Notes: generated from the sequence alone by a model not told the origin. Shown: positions 11,320 to 22,384, numbered from the stretch's first letter. The stretch is DNA of 64,000 nucleotides from Cyrtodaria siliqua (GCA_037043455.1 JAWPHD010005104.1:106646-170645), one strand, 5' to 3'. Numbers and translations are program-made.

Positions 11320-11925
11320 CGGTTAAACTGCAAAATAACGAGTGTAAATCGTCTGCTCTGATTATGATTGCATGAACATATCTTAAAACTTTTAAGTCAA
11401 TGTGTTTTCTTTGAAATAAGTTATAACACTTATACAACTAGGTATATAGGATTTTCTTAAGTACTTCGAATTTTGACATCATGTTTTATTAGCATTACCA
11501 CTACAAATGCGTTTGCAAAAGAATTTTTCGAAATATTTAATGTTAATGCTGAATTACAGTTACTTGAATTCCAAACAATATTCAATTTAAAGGGAGGTAA
11601 TTTAAGATTATCCATATTTCATTTTTTTATAGACGGAAAATCTGCGATAAATGGGTCAAATTTTTATGTTTTTTTCTATTATTTTGTACCAATTTTACGA
11701 ATTTTATATCTTTAAGCGATCTTTGACTCATGTTATGTTCATGTTTTCATATAAAGGGAGGGTAACTCTCAAAAGATGTAACAATTTAAACAAAAAATAA
11801 ATGTTTTACAAACTATGGGTCAAAACAAAATACTTATCATATTCTAAAAATATATTAAAAATAAGAAAATTAGTTAAGATAAAGAAATTGTGTTCAGTGT
11901 AATTATACGGTTATGGATCTCTTTC
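11320..11925 (+). repeat. interspersed repeat J, about 600 bp
   Basis: Matches 62845-63445 in reverse orientation along its length. Shared blocks include AACGAGTGTAAATCGTCTGC, TATAACACTTATACAACT, CAGTTACTTGAATTC, GGGAGGTAATTTAAGATTAT and AAAGGGAGGGTAACTCTC. It encloses an 80-codon frame (11473-11715) that is not clearly preserved in the other copy, so coding is unlikely. Class unknown. Confidence 0.75.
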
Positions 11926-12227
11926 TGTATAGTTGGTCAAATAATATATACGTGACCTACGTGTACTAACTTGTGTACATAATACCAATGGTGTTTGATA
12001 CTTCAGACAATATGTTAGAACTGTACATGCCCCGGAAGACAGGCAAGAGTATACAGTATATACAGCTGTATGCAGTTGTAACTTTACAATTAACCTGTCA
12101 AAACCGATTAGAATGTAAGTAATACATATCTAAGTTACTCGTTTGGCTGAAATTGTATAACTAGCGTAGTTATATGAAAACAAAATCATTAAACAGGTTA
12201 TTAAAACCTTTAGAGAATGTAGAAATT

Positions 12228-12285
12228 GTGAATTGTTATTATTATTATTATTATTATTAATAATGCTATTATTATTATTATTAAA
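12228..12285. repeat. (ATT)n microsatellite
   Basis: Two short runs of TTA/ATT triplets either side of AATAATGC. A minus-strand poly-Asn frame here is an artefact of the repeat. Confidence 0.9.
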
Positions 12286-12312
12286 TACCGGGCGGAGTTC
12301 AGACGAACAGAT

Positions 12313-12416
12313 TTGGGATGTGCACTGAACGGAGAAATACATTTATTTTTTTGGGATGTGCACTGAACGGAGAAATACGTTTATTTGTGATGTGCACTGA
12401 ACGGAGAAATACATTA
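12313..12416 (+). repeat. tandem repeat, 3 copies of about 36 bp
   Basis: Three copies of GATGTGCACTGAACGGAGAAATAC separated by T-rich spacers (ATTTATTTTTTTGG, GTTTATTTGT). Confidence 0.9.
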
Positions 12417-12607
12417 AAGAAATTATGTTAGTTTTTCCCTATACTAATTTCAGAAAATGGGTTTATGATTATTTCATATTGATTGGAATGTAAAGGTTGA
12501 TTTAAAACTGTAAGAGGATTGTTATGTACGAATTATGTACCCAGCTGTGTTCGTATCTGTATCATATGTTTACCGAACATAACGATATCTCCCAAAATTA
12601 TTCCATT

Positions 12608-12690
12608 TAATCTCAGATTGTTATACCATATATATCGGTATTAATCCCAGATTGTTATGCCTTACATATCGGTGTTGTGGTAATTCGGGA
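12608..12690 (+). repeat. imperfect direct duplication, about 38 bp
   Basis: CAGATTGTTATACCATATA and CAGATTGTTATGCCTTACATA, each followed by TATCGGT. Confidence 0.75.
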
Positions 12691-12852
12691 ACCAGCAACT
12701 GAGTCTATGTTTAGAACACACCTGTTATCGCCGAGTGACTGTTGTGAGAGATATAATTTAGACTAGGTACATGTACTAGTATAATTTTAGGGTAAATCCT
12801 ATGACTGTATGTATTTCTAGGACTGCACGAGAAAGAGATTGGATTGACAGAT

Positions 12853-13004
12853 GAATAGCATGGCTAATTACATGGACATATGATCCGTGCAAATCATGGC
12901 TAATTACGTGGACATATGATCCGTGCAAATCATGGCTAATTACGTGGACATATGATCCGTACAAATCATGGCTAATTACGTGGACAAATGATCCGTGCAA
13001 ATGG
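12853..13004 (+). repeat. minisatellite, 4 copies of 36 bp
   Basis: Unit GGCTAATTACGTGGACATATG followed by ATCCGTGCAAATCAT. Four near-identical copies; the first has ACATGG and the last ACAAATG. The reverse strand reads as a repeated 12-residue frame only because 36 is divisible by 3. Confidence 0.9.
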
Positions 13005-13439
13005 ATATTACGGTATTCTTGCATACTATCTCTGAAAATCAACGAAGCACAATTTTCTGATTAATATTTCAGAATAGTATGTTGCGACATATCCAAGTAG
13101 ATATATATTTCATGTTTAGTTTGTGTCTATTGTACATGCAATTATGCATACAGAAATAGTATTCATAACTCAAAGCGATGACGTTTAACCAAATGTATTG
13201 GGTTTTATTTTCCTACCGCCAAACTTATGTTTTGTTTCTTGTGTTATTATTGGGAGCGGTTAGGATGAAACGAATATAATGTTTAACGCATGCACAGTTT
13301 GGTATTCAGGTTTCAGATACAGATGTAGATGACAGGACCATTGTGTGTGTATCTTTGTTTGACACCTCCATTACGTCAATGTTTTATCTCAGAAACTCGG
13401 CAGTAATAATCTACTGAAGATAGTGCTGTTTCGACGCAT

Positions 13440-15295
13440 ATCACTCAGTGCAAAATGATCAAGGCTGGAATAGACGAAAAGCAAAACAGACTTCCAACCC
13501 AAAGATGTACTGGATTCCAAAATTACACAAACAACCATATAAAGCCCGTTTTTTCCAATTATAGTTCTTGCACCACAACAAATATCTCCGAACTTTTGAC
13601 ATATTGTCTTATTGCCGTTAAGATCACTGTTATTAACAATAGCGTGCTAAATTTTATGAAAACTCTGGTATTGATTTATTTTGGTCTATTAAAATCTCAG
13701 GCGAAGTTCTTGATACAATTTGCAATAAACGCCAAGCTTCATCAAAATACTTATGATTTTTTTTACATTATATACAACTTTACCACGCAATCTTATCAAA
13801 GACAAGCTTATTTTGCTCTCATTCAAAAATGTTTTTTACTAACAGCAGTTTGGACTATTACACTATGTGGACTTGCCATGAAGTTTGTGAATCATTTATT
13901 TTTCTATTAGATAATATTTTCGTCAGGTATGGAACTACCGTTTATAGACAAATTGTGGGTATCACTATGGGTACGAACTGTGCACCCCTTGTCGCAGATT
14001 TGCATTTATATTGCTATGAAATAGATTTCATGTTGGGTCGTTCACCAGATACCCAGGCAGATGTTATTGAAGCCTTTAATGACACCTCTCGGTATCTGGA
14101 TGACATATTGAACATTGGCAACCCTTTCTTTTCCACCATGGCTAATAATATATATTCTAAAGAAATTAAACCTGACAACGCTTATATTTCTGATACTAAC
14201 GCTTCTTTTCACGCTTATCATCTCGCTATTGAAATTTATGAAATAATTAGCAAAATATATGACAAGAGAGATGATTTTAATTTTGATATTGTTTATTATA
14301 GCCATTTAGATGGGATGTTCCCCGAGCAACATCTTATGGGGTCTATGTGTCTCAACTTATTCGTTTTTCTTGAGCGTGTACTGGAGTTCAGGACTTCAAT
14401 ATTCGTAATCTTTATCTTTGTATGACTAAAAAGCTACTCCATCAGGGCTACCGTTACCATAAACTTCGCAATCCTTTGCAAAATGTTATTATCGTAACCC
14501 TGATCTTCTTTCCAAATATAAAAGTAATTTAAGAACTCTTCAGCGACAAGGACTGTCACAACCTGACTTCTATGCTGACATGATTTACAAACTTCGTAAG
14601 ATTCTTGGTCTTGATCACTTCATACATACTGTCTTTGTTAAACTTGTTGAAAGGTTTATCAAAAGAGGTCATGACCTTAGCCTTTTTTAACGTCCTGCAT
14701 GCTTGGTGGTGGACACATTTACAGTTAACCACTATGCTTTCCCCTTTAATTGTGCGATGATTACCGGACAGGCTGTGGACCCTATGATGACGTCTACCTA
14801 AAGCCCAAAAGGACGGTGACGTTTGATGATTGTCTGCATTATTGTCTTGTCGTGCCCTCAATGGTTTATTCTCTTGTTGCTCTGGCGTTTGCCAAGTCAT
14901 TGAGTACCTTCTGTATGGCTTTCTATGCTATTGTTTTTTGTATTGATTATATTGCCTATAATGCTGCCTTGTTGGTTAGAGAATAATTCATGCCGGGGAT
15001 TTCTTTATTTACACTGTCCCGTTTTATTGGGATGACAGTAGGGTAAGTGTGAGGTTTGGTGCACCCTATAACCTGCTTTAACCCCCCCACCCCCCCCCCC
15101 ACCCCCCAGCGGCCTTTTTAGGCCACTGACCGTTCTAATGTGGTAGCCCTATTGTCAACCCTTTTTGTGTTTTTGACGTCATATGCCTTTATTCCTTATT
15201 AACATTGCCATTCATGTTTGTCGTTTTGCCTGTTTTTGGGTTTACACTGTGTTCTGTGAAAGCTGCATTTCATTTTCGACTTTTATACTTATTTT
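13440..15295 (+). mobile_element. RT retroelement, 5'-truncated, longest copy in window
   Basis: Comprises the damaged RT reading frame (separate entry) and a 3' tail of about 490 bases. The tail order defines the family: TGATGATTGTCTGC, TGGTTTATTCTCTTGTTGCT, CAAGTCATTGAGTACCTTC, a GCTATTGTTTTTTGTATTG block, CTGCCTTGTTGGTTAGAGAA, GGGGATTTCTTTATTTACAC, TGTCCCGTTTTATTGGGATG, AGGGTAAGTGTGAGG, GGTGCACCCTATAACC, a poly-C expansion (15084-15107), GCGGCCTTTTTAGG, CACTGACCGTTCTAATG, GGTAGCCCTATTGTCAACCC, and the T-rich end. At least 17 other pieces in the window share it. Confidence 0.85.
13455..14801 (+). pseudogene. reverse transcriptase relic (Penelope-like, tentative)
   Basis: Remains of an RT protein in three or more frames. 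A first segment carries a decayed YWIPKLHK-type N-terminal motif. Around 13757-13765 a T-rich run is associated with a frameshift near the first RT motif (TYDF then LYTTLP in another frame). The frame 13829-14425 holds GITMGTNCAPLVADL (residues about 44-58), RYLDD (88-92, nt 14090-14104; two catalytic-type Asp intact) and KIYDKRDDFNFDIV (142-155). A further frameshift near 14337 leads to VYVSQLIR and KLLHQGYRYHKLR in another frame. The C-terminal part (RQGLSQPDFYAD, YKLRKILG, then DPMMTST) ends at the stop 14799-14801. Nothing like a GIY-YIG endonuclease follows, so the element either lacks one or carried it N-terminally and lost it by truncation. The family name is from memory of invertebrate RTs. 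Confidence 0.8.
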
Positions 15296-15914
15296 CATTA
15301 TATATAATATAGTAGTTATGCTTACTAATAAGCGATTATTCTAAGATATTGTAGGTATTTTTTCCAGAGTATTTTAATTATTATCAACACATTTGTACAA
15401 ATTGATATTCAAATTGTTACGTATACATTAAAACAATGTGTTTACATTTTATAAACTTAACTAATGAATTTTTTTCAGAAACAATTTACCATCAGTACGC
15501 AGTGTCGATTCAATTAATCATACATGCATATGATTTCTTTTTAAATTACAACTTAAATCTCAACAGTTTATAAACAAGATACGTGTTATTTATCAAACCA
15601 CATCACTGAGAATGGTGAAAATACAGTTTATTCAACATATCATGGCCAACGAGAAATCCGCTGACAACGAAAATAGACCATTAAAAATACTAGCGACATT
15701 AAGATCCATTATTACACCCATACATCAAAATGCAAATACACACGACAATATATCAAGTCAAATGTTTCACATATTACGTTTTTGCAAGCAAATACATTTT
15801 TTTTTGTAGTCATTAGAGAGAACATAATTAAAATGTGTTTGGTCAAACAATAGTTTGGGAGAGTCTAACGGTGTATATTTAAATGAATAACTACATCAAT
15901 ATGTGGATGCGTTT
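15296..15914. other. unassigned AT-rich stretch
   Basis: Nothing recognised. The 65-codon frame at 15612-15809 starts at an ATG but has no motif or repeat support. Confidence 0.45.
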
Positions 15915-16395
15915 TATGACTCAATGTTCTGAGTATTGTTTAATCACCCGTAGGGTATGTTGCCTGCATTTTTAGTTTAGTCTTTTGAATGTTACCTGTG
16001 ATACGTAGGCCTCATAACCTCTGCTCCCAATTAAATTCCATTTTGTTTATTTCGCCCCATGTTTTCTCGTTTACAGCAACGCGATTCGTTAGCAACTGGG
16101 ACCATACGCCGCTGGCCATGTGATGGTGTGAAAATACTTCATTGAAGGTTCCATGTTCACAGTCATATGCATACGATCTTTGGGATGGCTCACATTTCTG
16201 TACTATTGATTTTTTAAATATTGAGTTCTGCTCAACCCGGGGCTAGAGGGCGTTAACAGTAGCATGCACGTTTCACTACCGTTCATGAACTTTCTCAATT
16301 TAACCGAGACTGCAATATGTTTTGTATTTATCGTGTTTGACGATTTCCATATTTTTCTATTCATACTTTTCAAATATGCCCCAAACAGCCACCCA
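15915..16395 (+). mobile_element. TH element, subfamily A, long copy
   Basis: Inverted partner of 17015-17415. Order: TGAGTATTGTTTAATCACCC, CTCTGCTCCCAATTAAATTC, TTTGTTTATTTCGCCCC, a GGACCATACGCCGCTGGCC block, GGTGTGAAAATAC, CATATGCATACGATCTTTGG, TACTATTGATTTTTTAAATA, TTGAGTTCTGCTCAACCC, GGGGCTAGAGGGCG, hairpin 2 (here eroded: TAACAGTAG opposite CTACCGTTCA), hairpin 1 (eroded TTTCTC, with GAGACTG), CGTGTTTGACGATTTCCAT. No coding capacity. Confidence 0.75.
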
Positions 16396-16621
16396 TGAGA
16401 ATATTCAAAACTGGCTACTAAAAACATGCGAATACTTAATTATGTAATTTCAAAGAAAATAAGATAATACAACAGCTATCCAACATATATATGCTTATAA
16501 TATTGGTGACTGCTTAAACAGGCTTGATTGCAAGTTGACAAGAACTATTTCAACTGAATGGTTATAATATAATACATTGTTATGGTCAACTGTATGTTTT
16601 ACTTAATGAACGATTGCTTTA

Positions 16622-16778
16622 GCTTTTAGGTAGCCATATTGTCAACTCTTTTATGTTTGTGGTATCACATACCTTGTCTTCTATACATCCTTGCCATTGT
16701 TGTTTGTTTCGATGCGTTGTTTTGATGGACTTTGGTCCTGGAATGCTACATTTCTTGTTCGACATTTATATTGTTTTG
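16622..16778 (+). mobile_element. RT-element 3' tail fragment
   Basis: Distal tail only: GGTAGCCATATTGTCAACTC, TTTTATGTTTGTGGTATCAC, TGGACTTTGGTCCTGGAATG and TACATTTCTTGTTCGACATT. Confidence 0.75.
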
Positions 16779-17014
16779 CTTTAAATCAACATAAATTATA
16801 GTATACATTCTAATATAAAATGCAATAATATATCTTTCTATTAAGTTTCGAACGAAGCAAGTAATATCACATACTAGTGTTTTTATGTGGCTAATACCAG
16901 CGCTCTGAATCTGCGAAGAAGTTATCAACTGTTACAAAACTACACGTATTTAACAATATCAAAGTAGGCGTAATCCTAAAATCATCAAAAGCTGATACAT
17001 ACAAAAAAAAAGAG

Positions 17015-17415
17015 TATGATAATGGACCTTTGGAAACGGCCGAGCACGACACATACGGAATATGGCAGTCTCGGTTTGATTGAGACTGTTCATGAGCGGT
17101 AGTGAAATATGCTAGCTACCGCTCACGCCCTCTAGCCCCGGGTTGAGCAGAACTCAATATTCATAAAATCAATAGTATACAATTTTAACCATCCCGAAGA
17201 TGGCATGCATATGGCGGTGGACATGGAGTTAACTGCTTCCCCATGTCGTAGGGCATATGGTCCCTGTCTCTTATAAAATTAAATGCCTCGAAGAGCGAAA
17301 TAAACATAATGGAATTTAGTTGGGAGCAGCGGTTAAGACGCCTGCGTATACAAAGCAGACAACATATCCTATGAGTGGTTAAACAATACCCAGAGCCTTT
17401 TATCGGCCGGAGTAG
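17015..17415 (-). mobile_element. TH element, subfamily A, reference copy
   Basis: Best-preserved A copy. On the plus strand: GGACCTTTGGAAACGGCCG, hairpin 1 (CAGTCTC 17066-17072 / GAGACTG 17082-17088), a TTCA linker, hairpin 2 (TGAGCGGTAG 17093-17102 / CTACCGCTCA 17116-17125), CGCCCTCTAGCCCCGGG, TTGAGCAGAACTCAA, CCATCCCGAAGATGG (itself an inverted repeat), CATATGGCGGTGG. Near 17315-17400 is a tRNA-like patch with an A-box-like GAGCAGCGGTTAAGACGCC and a very degenerate B box. It probably works as structured RNA or DNA, because no frame is conserved between copies. Confidence 0.8.
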
Positions 17416-18440
17416 TGGAATCACTAAATCCAAAAATTAAGTAAGAAAACAAAAGCAATTCAAAATGTACCACCGATATTTGATTCTTATTTAATTGTAT
17501 TCCAATTTGTTTAACAAATGCTAAACAGGCAATTTCATATCAAACACCTTGATAAATTCAACCCTTATTTAACCCCCCTTGTTCAGTAATAACTGCAGCG
17601 ACTCTGTTATTTAACATCATATTGTATATTACTTTAGTATATTTTATATCTTTACATGTAAATATTTAAAAATAACTCATAACAATGGTCTCTCAATCTA
17701 CTTTTGTATCGGTGTTGAAACTTATTCACTCTACACTAATATTAATATTTCACCCTCATTATATTTCTAGAAAAACTTAGATGCACGCGTTTTACAACAT
17801 ATGATTTGTTTAAAATCTCTAAATCTGGCATCCATTTTGTAATACTGTTTTACAACATGTGTTTCGGTAAAAGTTGTGTAAACTTGCAGACATATTTATC
17901 TAATTTTAAAATGGCTTTTCCGTTCGCCCAGCCAATGTATCAAGTGCTGTTGAAACAGAACACCCGGATTAAAAACACTTCCTCAATAATTCAATGGTAT
18001 AGTATTTCAATTATATTGCTACCATATCTAAATTCTGAGTTCCCTGGAAAACTACCGCGTTTTCTGAATACGATTTATTTTGTGATATCAGTGTGAAGAT
18101 TTAATATCCATTTACTACGATAATTATACAATACATATTAACATTTATGTAAACAATAATCTATTTGTAAGAATAGTACAACACGTCAGCATATACGTAG
18201 GAGAAAACATAATTAAAAATACATCATGAGTTAGACATATTCTTCCATTAGCAGCATTTGATTTAGTGACACGCTTATCTGTCACAAAAGCCTTTTGCGA
18301 TTTGTGTTTTTTATGTATTAACTATTTAAAAGTATTCGCGCCACCACAATTAACTGAAGATGATACACGTACTTACAGGAGCAATACATATGACAACCCT
18401 AATCATGTTCTTTACATTAGATTAACACACTGGTTATTCT
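17416..18440. other. unassigned AT-rich stretch
   Basis: No repeat or gene identified. A 96-codon frame (17806-18096) overlaps nothing recognisable. Confidence 0.45.
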
Positions 18441-18444
18441 TATA

Positions 18445-18927
18445 CACTCAAGTGATATGAAAACGCAACACGGGAATTTCCGCTATATATTGTATGTACA
18501 ATATGCTGCTTTTAATCGAATGGTACATGGCTACGTAAGACCTTTCCTTTTGGAAAAAATACTTAAACAACAAATAATACAGCAAATAGTATTCCTGCAA
18601 TGTTTCATTATTCACAGAGTACGCGTTTGGCTCAATCATGTGAGCAAACTCAGGATGCAAAATTGTTCAAACTATTTACGTTAAATACAGTACTGAACTC
18701 GCTCAATTTTTCGAAGAGCAACTTCAACATTGATGAAGTTCTTGTTATAAAGTGTAGTGTGATTAAAACGTCTACAACATCACAGTTGTGTCCTTTCTCT
18801 AGTTAACTGCAACTTTCTTTTAAAAAAACATCTTGGGATTTCTTTGGAATATTATATGCAATTAAGTGTGCAGTAAATACAATAAATAGCGGAAATTCCC
18901 GTGTTGCGTTTTCATATCACTTGAGTG
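18445..18927. mobile_element. inverted-repeat element with 50 bp ends
   Basis: The ends 18445-18494 and 18878-18927 are inverted copies of each other with one mismatch: CACTCAAGTGATATGAAAAC, GCAACACGGGAATTTCCGCT, ATWTATTGTA. The total is 483 bp. Overlapping frames at 18448-18806 on both strands are artefacts of the arms and AT-rich centre. The CAC start recalls CACTA/Chapaev-type DNA transposons, but I see no convincing target-site duplication, so the class is open. Confidence 0.85.
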
Positions 18928-19360
18928 AGATAAAACATATACTTCTATATTTATAGTGTTTAAATCGAAGTACGGCATTATTTAGAATTCTATCCATGTC
19001 CATTAAGTAATTATTTAAAATGAAACGCTGACCGTTTCGATACAAATAGTTGAAGTGCTGTAAGATATATTATTTTCTTAAACATTTAAATGTTAAAAAG
19101 GCTTAGGATTTGGTACACCATTTATTGTTTTACAAATATTAAATACATGTAATAGTTTGCCAGTTAGACATGTTTATACGAGTACAAGTCAGATATACCT
19201 GTTTCTCAGATTATTGAAAGGAAGTCAGTTGTTTGTAAATAAATGTTAACTATTATCACATATGTTAGTATTGGAAATACTGTTTTAAATTTACTTTTCA
19301 ATTGATATTACGCTATACGGCAATCAATGTGTATGACCTATCAATACTCCTGTGTATCTA

Positions 19361-19682
19361 GAGGATCTTACATGCGTACTCAATCAATAATGAATTTATT
19401 AAACGAGTTGGCAAAATGATATAATGCGAGGCTCTTGCCGAGCATAATATCTTTTTTGTTAACGAGTTTAATAAATTCAATAATGAATGAGAACGAATGT
19501 TAGATTCTATTTATCACATAACTCACATATCGACTTTTATTGCATTTTGCCTGTCGCTTTAACACACGAAACCGACATAAACCGTGGGAATTGGATCATA
19601 GTCATTCTTGATTTTTTTGACAACGCCTACTAGACTTTTTTGAATACTTATATAATTAGTGGTATATCGAAAACATAGAATT
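19361..19682 (+). mobile_element. GA-palindrome element, subfamily I, copy 1
   Basis: The palindrome 19361-19505 has arms CATTCATTATTGAATTTATT-like, with CGAG at 19404, 19427, 19439 and 19463 and CGAA at 19494. Then CTATTTATCACATAACTCAC, GACTTTTATTGCATTTTGCC, TGTCGCTTTAACAC, GGAATTGGATCATAGTC, and TATATAATTAGTGGTATATC. The octamer seen in the other copies is mutated here (TTTTTGAATA). Non-coding. Confidence 0.85.
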
Positions 19683-20204
19683 CATGAAAGTTGCTATAAA
19701 AAAGAAAACGTACAATGTTGGAAACGTCGATGTTCCAGGAGTATCCTGTGTATGTGCTGAACATAGTTGCGTCCAATGGATCCCCTTATCAGTTGTTATT
19801 GACAAGAGATACAAGGATAGGGTCAAGATAAACAAGATGCATATCTGTACTACAGTAAAACTTTCGTATATATATTTCAGACTGTCATTACTTTTAAAAT
19901 GAAAATGAAGAACTATCTTTTTGACCAAGCTTTCAAAGGAATATCATTGTTGTACGTGTAATATGTTATATTGTTTTAATATTACCAGAATGAATTATAT
20001 ATAGATAGATGGAGAATATATATTAAGCGGTAAATACAAAAGCTCCAGTTTTGAAAATCGCTTCTGAATTAAACATGTTAATGTCCAAATACGTTTTTAT
20101 AGACCCTTTACTTTGTTGCTGGGATGGCAGAACCATTTAAGATCTCGAATATCGTCGGTGAGTCTTAATAGTTTAAAATAATTTAGATTTGGGCAAACTA
20201 TTAT

Positions 20205-20648
20205 CTTGTCGTACCCTTAAAGGTTTGTTCGCTTGTTGCTCGCTCTGGCTTCTGCCAAGTCATGAGTACTTGCTTTATGGCTTTCTATATTTTGTTTTAT
20301 ATTATATATACATGATCATTCTTGTGTTTACTTATATTGCCTAATAGTGCTGCTTGTTTGTCAGAGAATATAACCTTGCGGGGATATATCTATTTACACT
20401 GTCCCGTTTTGTTGGGATGACCGTAGGGTAAGAGTGAGGTTTGCTAGTGCCAACTTGCTTTAAACAACATCGACCTTTTTTTGCCACTGACCGTTCCGAG
20501 GCGGTAGCCCTATGGTTAACTATTTTATTCTTGTGGTGTCATATCTTGCCTTTTATTCATCTTTGTAATTGTTTTTATTTACGTGTTTGTGGTTGACGTT
20601 GGTCCTTGAATGCTACATTTCCTGTTCGTTCGACTTTTCTATTTACCT
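20205..20648 (+). mobile_element. RT-element 3' tail fragment
   Basis: A long tail copy from TCTTGTCGTACCCTTAAAGG through GCCAAGTCATGAGTACT, the ATATATACATGATCATTCTT block, TGTCCCGTTTTGTTGGGATG, GGGTAAGAGTGAGG, CACTGACCGTTCCGAGGCGG, to TGCTACATTTCCTGTTCG. It begins just after the family's stop-codon region, so no codons remain. Confidence 0.85.
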
Positions 20649-21637
20649 TTTTCAAATGCTTACCCCAGAATATTCGGGTGATACTGTTTAACATTTTAAA
20701 CCGATATCCAAATTCAGGATTTCTTATTTATCATTAAAATGCACTGAAAAGCCCAATTCTAAGATGAGTAACTTATTTATGTACTATAAAAAATGTCTTG
20801 AAATGCAAAACACATTTTTTTGCAGCATAAATAACAGATACGTTGTGATCATATAATACATAAATGTATATCCTTACGATTGACTTTTCATTTTGGGTAA
20901 TTGCATGCCATAACAACCCACGGCGTATCAACCAGATAACTGTTCTTTGTCTGAATGAAGTTAATTGAATTCACAATACGTTAACCAGTTTATAGTATCC
21001 TTTGAACTGAAAAAAGATGGACGACATATCGATGCATTGCATGATATCGTCCAAGAATTGCTTTATGCGTGTGAAATCTACTTATAAAGGCTAATTAATG
21101 TGTTTTTCCATGAATTCATAAACTTAAGCTTTCGAACGGAACAGCTAATGTATCGTGATGCTTAAAACGTGTAGACCGCGTACATGCATTAGTATACGAT
21201 ACTAAAAATAAAAACTTTTTTTTTGTCAACATCAATGTAAATGCAAACTGTATTTTGCTAGTGCAAAATGTGTTTTGCTAGCTCAAAATGTATTTTCGTA
21301 ACTTATTCAAACAAATGCAGGTGATACTAAATTACTATTTAATTAAAACAAGGAGAGAAAATACAAGTTTAGATATAAAAACAAACATATATTTGAAGAG
21401 GGGAAAACAATGTGCAAGAAGGTTCAAAACAAATAAAGTACTAATCCATAACGGTGTACAATATTAAAAAGGAAATATAACACTTCTAACTGTATTTTTG
21501 AAGCATAATAATTGATGACTATTCTTCACTTTATTTGCACTAAGTGTGTGCCTTGTCTACCTTCTGTGTCTTTCTTTGGTCAGAACGTTGGCTCCTCTGG
21601 TCTGTAGTACTTTTGCTTTCTACCTTAAATGGCAAAC
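20649..21637. other. unassigned AT-rich stretch
   Basis: Only a short threefold repeat of a ~20 bp unit (TGTATTTTGCTAGTGCAAAA and variants, about 21249-21299). Otherwise nothing recognised. Confidence 0.5.
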
Positions 21638-21639
21638 AT

Positions 21640-21850
21640 GCATGTCGATACTTATGCATGCCGTCTTCGGGATGGTTTAAATTGTGTACTATTGATTTTA
21701 TGAATATTGAGTTCTGCTCAACCCGGGCTAGAGGGCGTGAGCGGTAGCTAGCATATTTCACTACCGCTCATGAACAGTCTCAATCAAACCGAGACTGCAA
21801 TATTTCGTATGTGTCGTGCTCGGCCGTTTCCAAAGGTCCATTATCATATT
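21640..21850 (+). mobile_element. TH element, subfamily A
   Basis: Clean copy in plus orientation: GCCGTCTTCGGGATGG, TTGAGTTCTGCTCAACCCGG, GCTAGAGGGCG, hairpin 2 (TGAGCGGTAG 21738-21747 / CTACCGCTCA 21761-21770), hairpin 1 (CAGTCTC 21775-21781 / GAGACTG 21791-21797), GTGTCGTGCTCGGCCG, TTTCCAAAGGTCCATTATC. The two opposite-strand frames at 21540-21761 are shadows of the inverted repeats. Confidence 0.85.
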
Positions 21851-22384
21851 CTTTTTTATGGAAGAATATAATTGATGTTTGTGACCAATAGTTATTTCAA
21901 CGGATTGTTTTTTCTGTACACAGGTTAAAGGTTCAATAAGAGTTTGATTTACGTTTCTCTACACTTAAACAGAATATATATCTTTGGTCAAATGTTTAAG
22001 TCACAGATGACGAAAAATAAAGTGTTTTTCTGGGTGTCTTACAATGAATTCGATTAGCAATGATTTATTACATTTCTAAGTCTCAACCAATTTTGTTACA
22101 CATATATATATGTCATAATTATAGCTACGCTATCTACACCATCATGGAAAATGACTAAGGTCAGAAATAATTTAATTATTCTTTTCCGTGCAATACATTA
22201 TGTTAAAATAATTTGCCTTCAAGAAAAACACCTTTTGATCATAAGAAAATTAGGTCATAGATAATGGTTAAACTGACATCTGAGTCTGATATGCACGTCT
22301 TAATGCGAAAGTTTTTTCAATTTTATATTGTCTTGACCAAAATACTTATACATGTTCTTTTTTTTATCTTTTCACTAGAAGATT

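Noticed and set aside
12776..13042. Repeat-containing 88-codon minus-strand protein (GSYVHVISHDLH units)
   Set aside because: Direct translation of the 36 bp minisatellite; four units only and no supporting context.
21738..21805. Hammerhead ribozyme in the TH element (CTCATGA, stem, CAATA)
   Set aside because: The arrangement resembles a hammerhead core (CTGATGA, stem II, GAAA), but the two G positions needed are C in all copies seen. Without those core bases self-cleavage by this fold is not supported.
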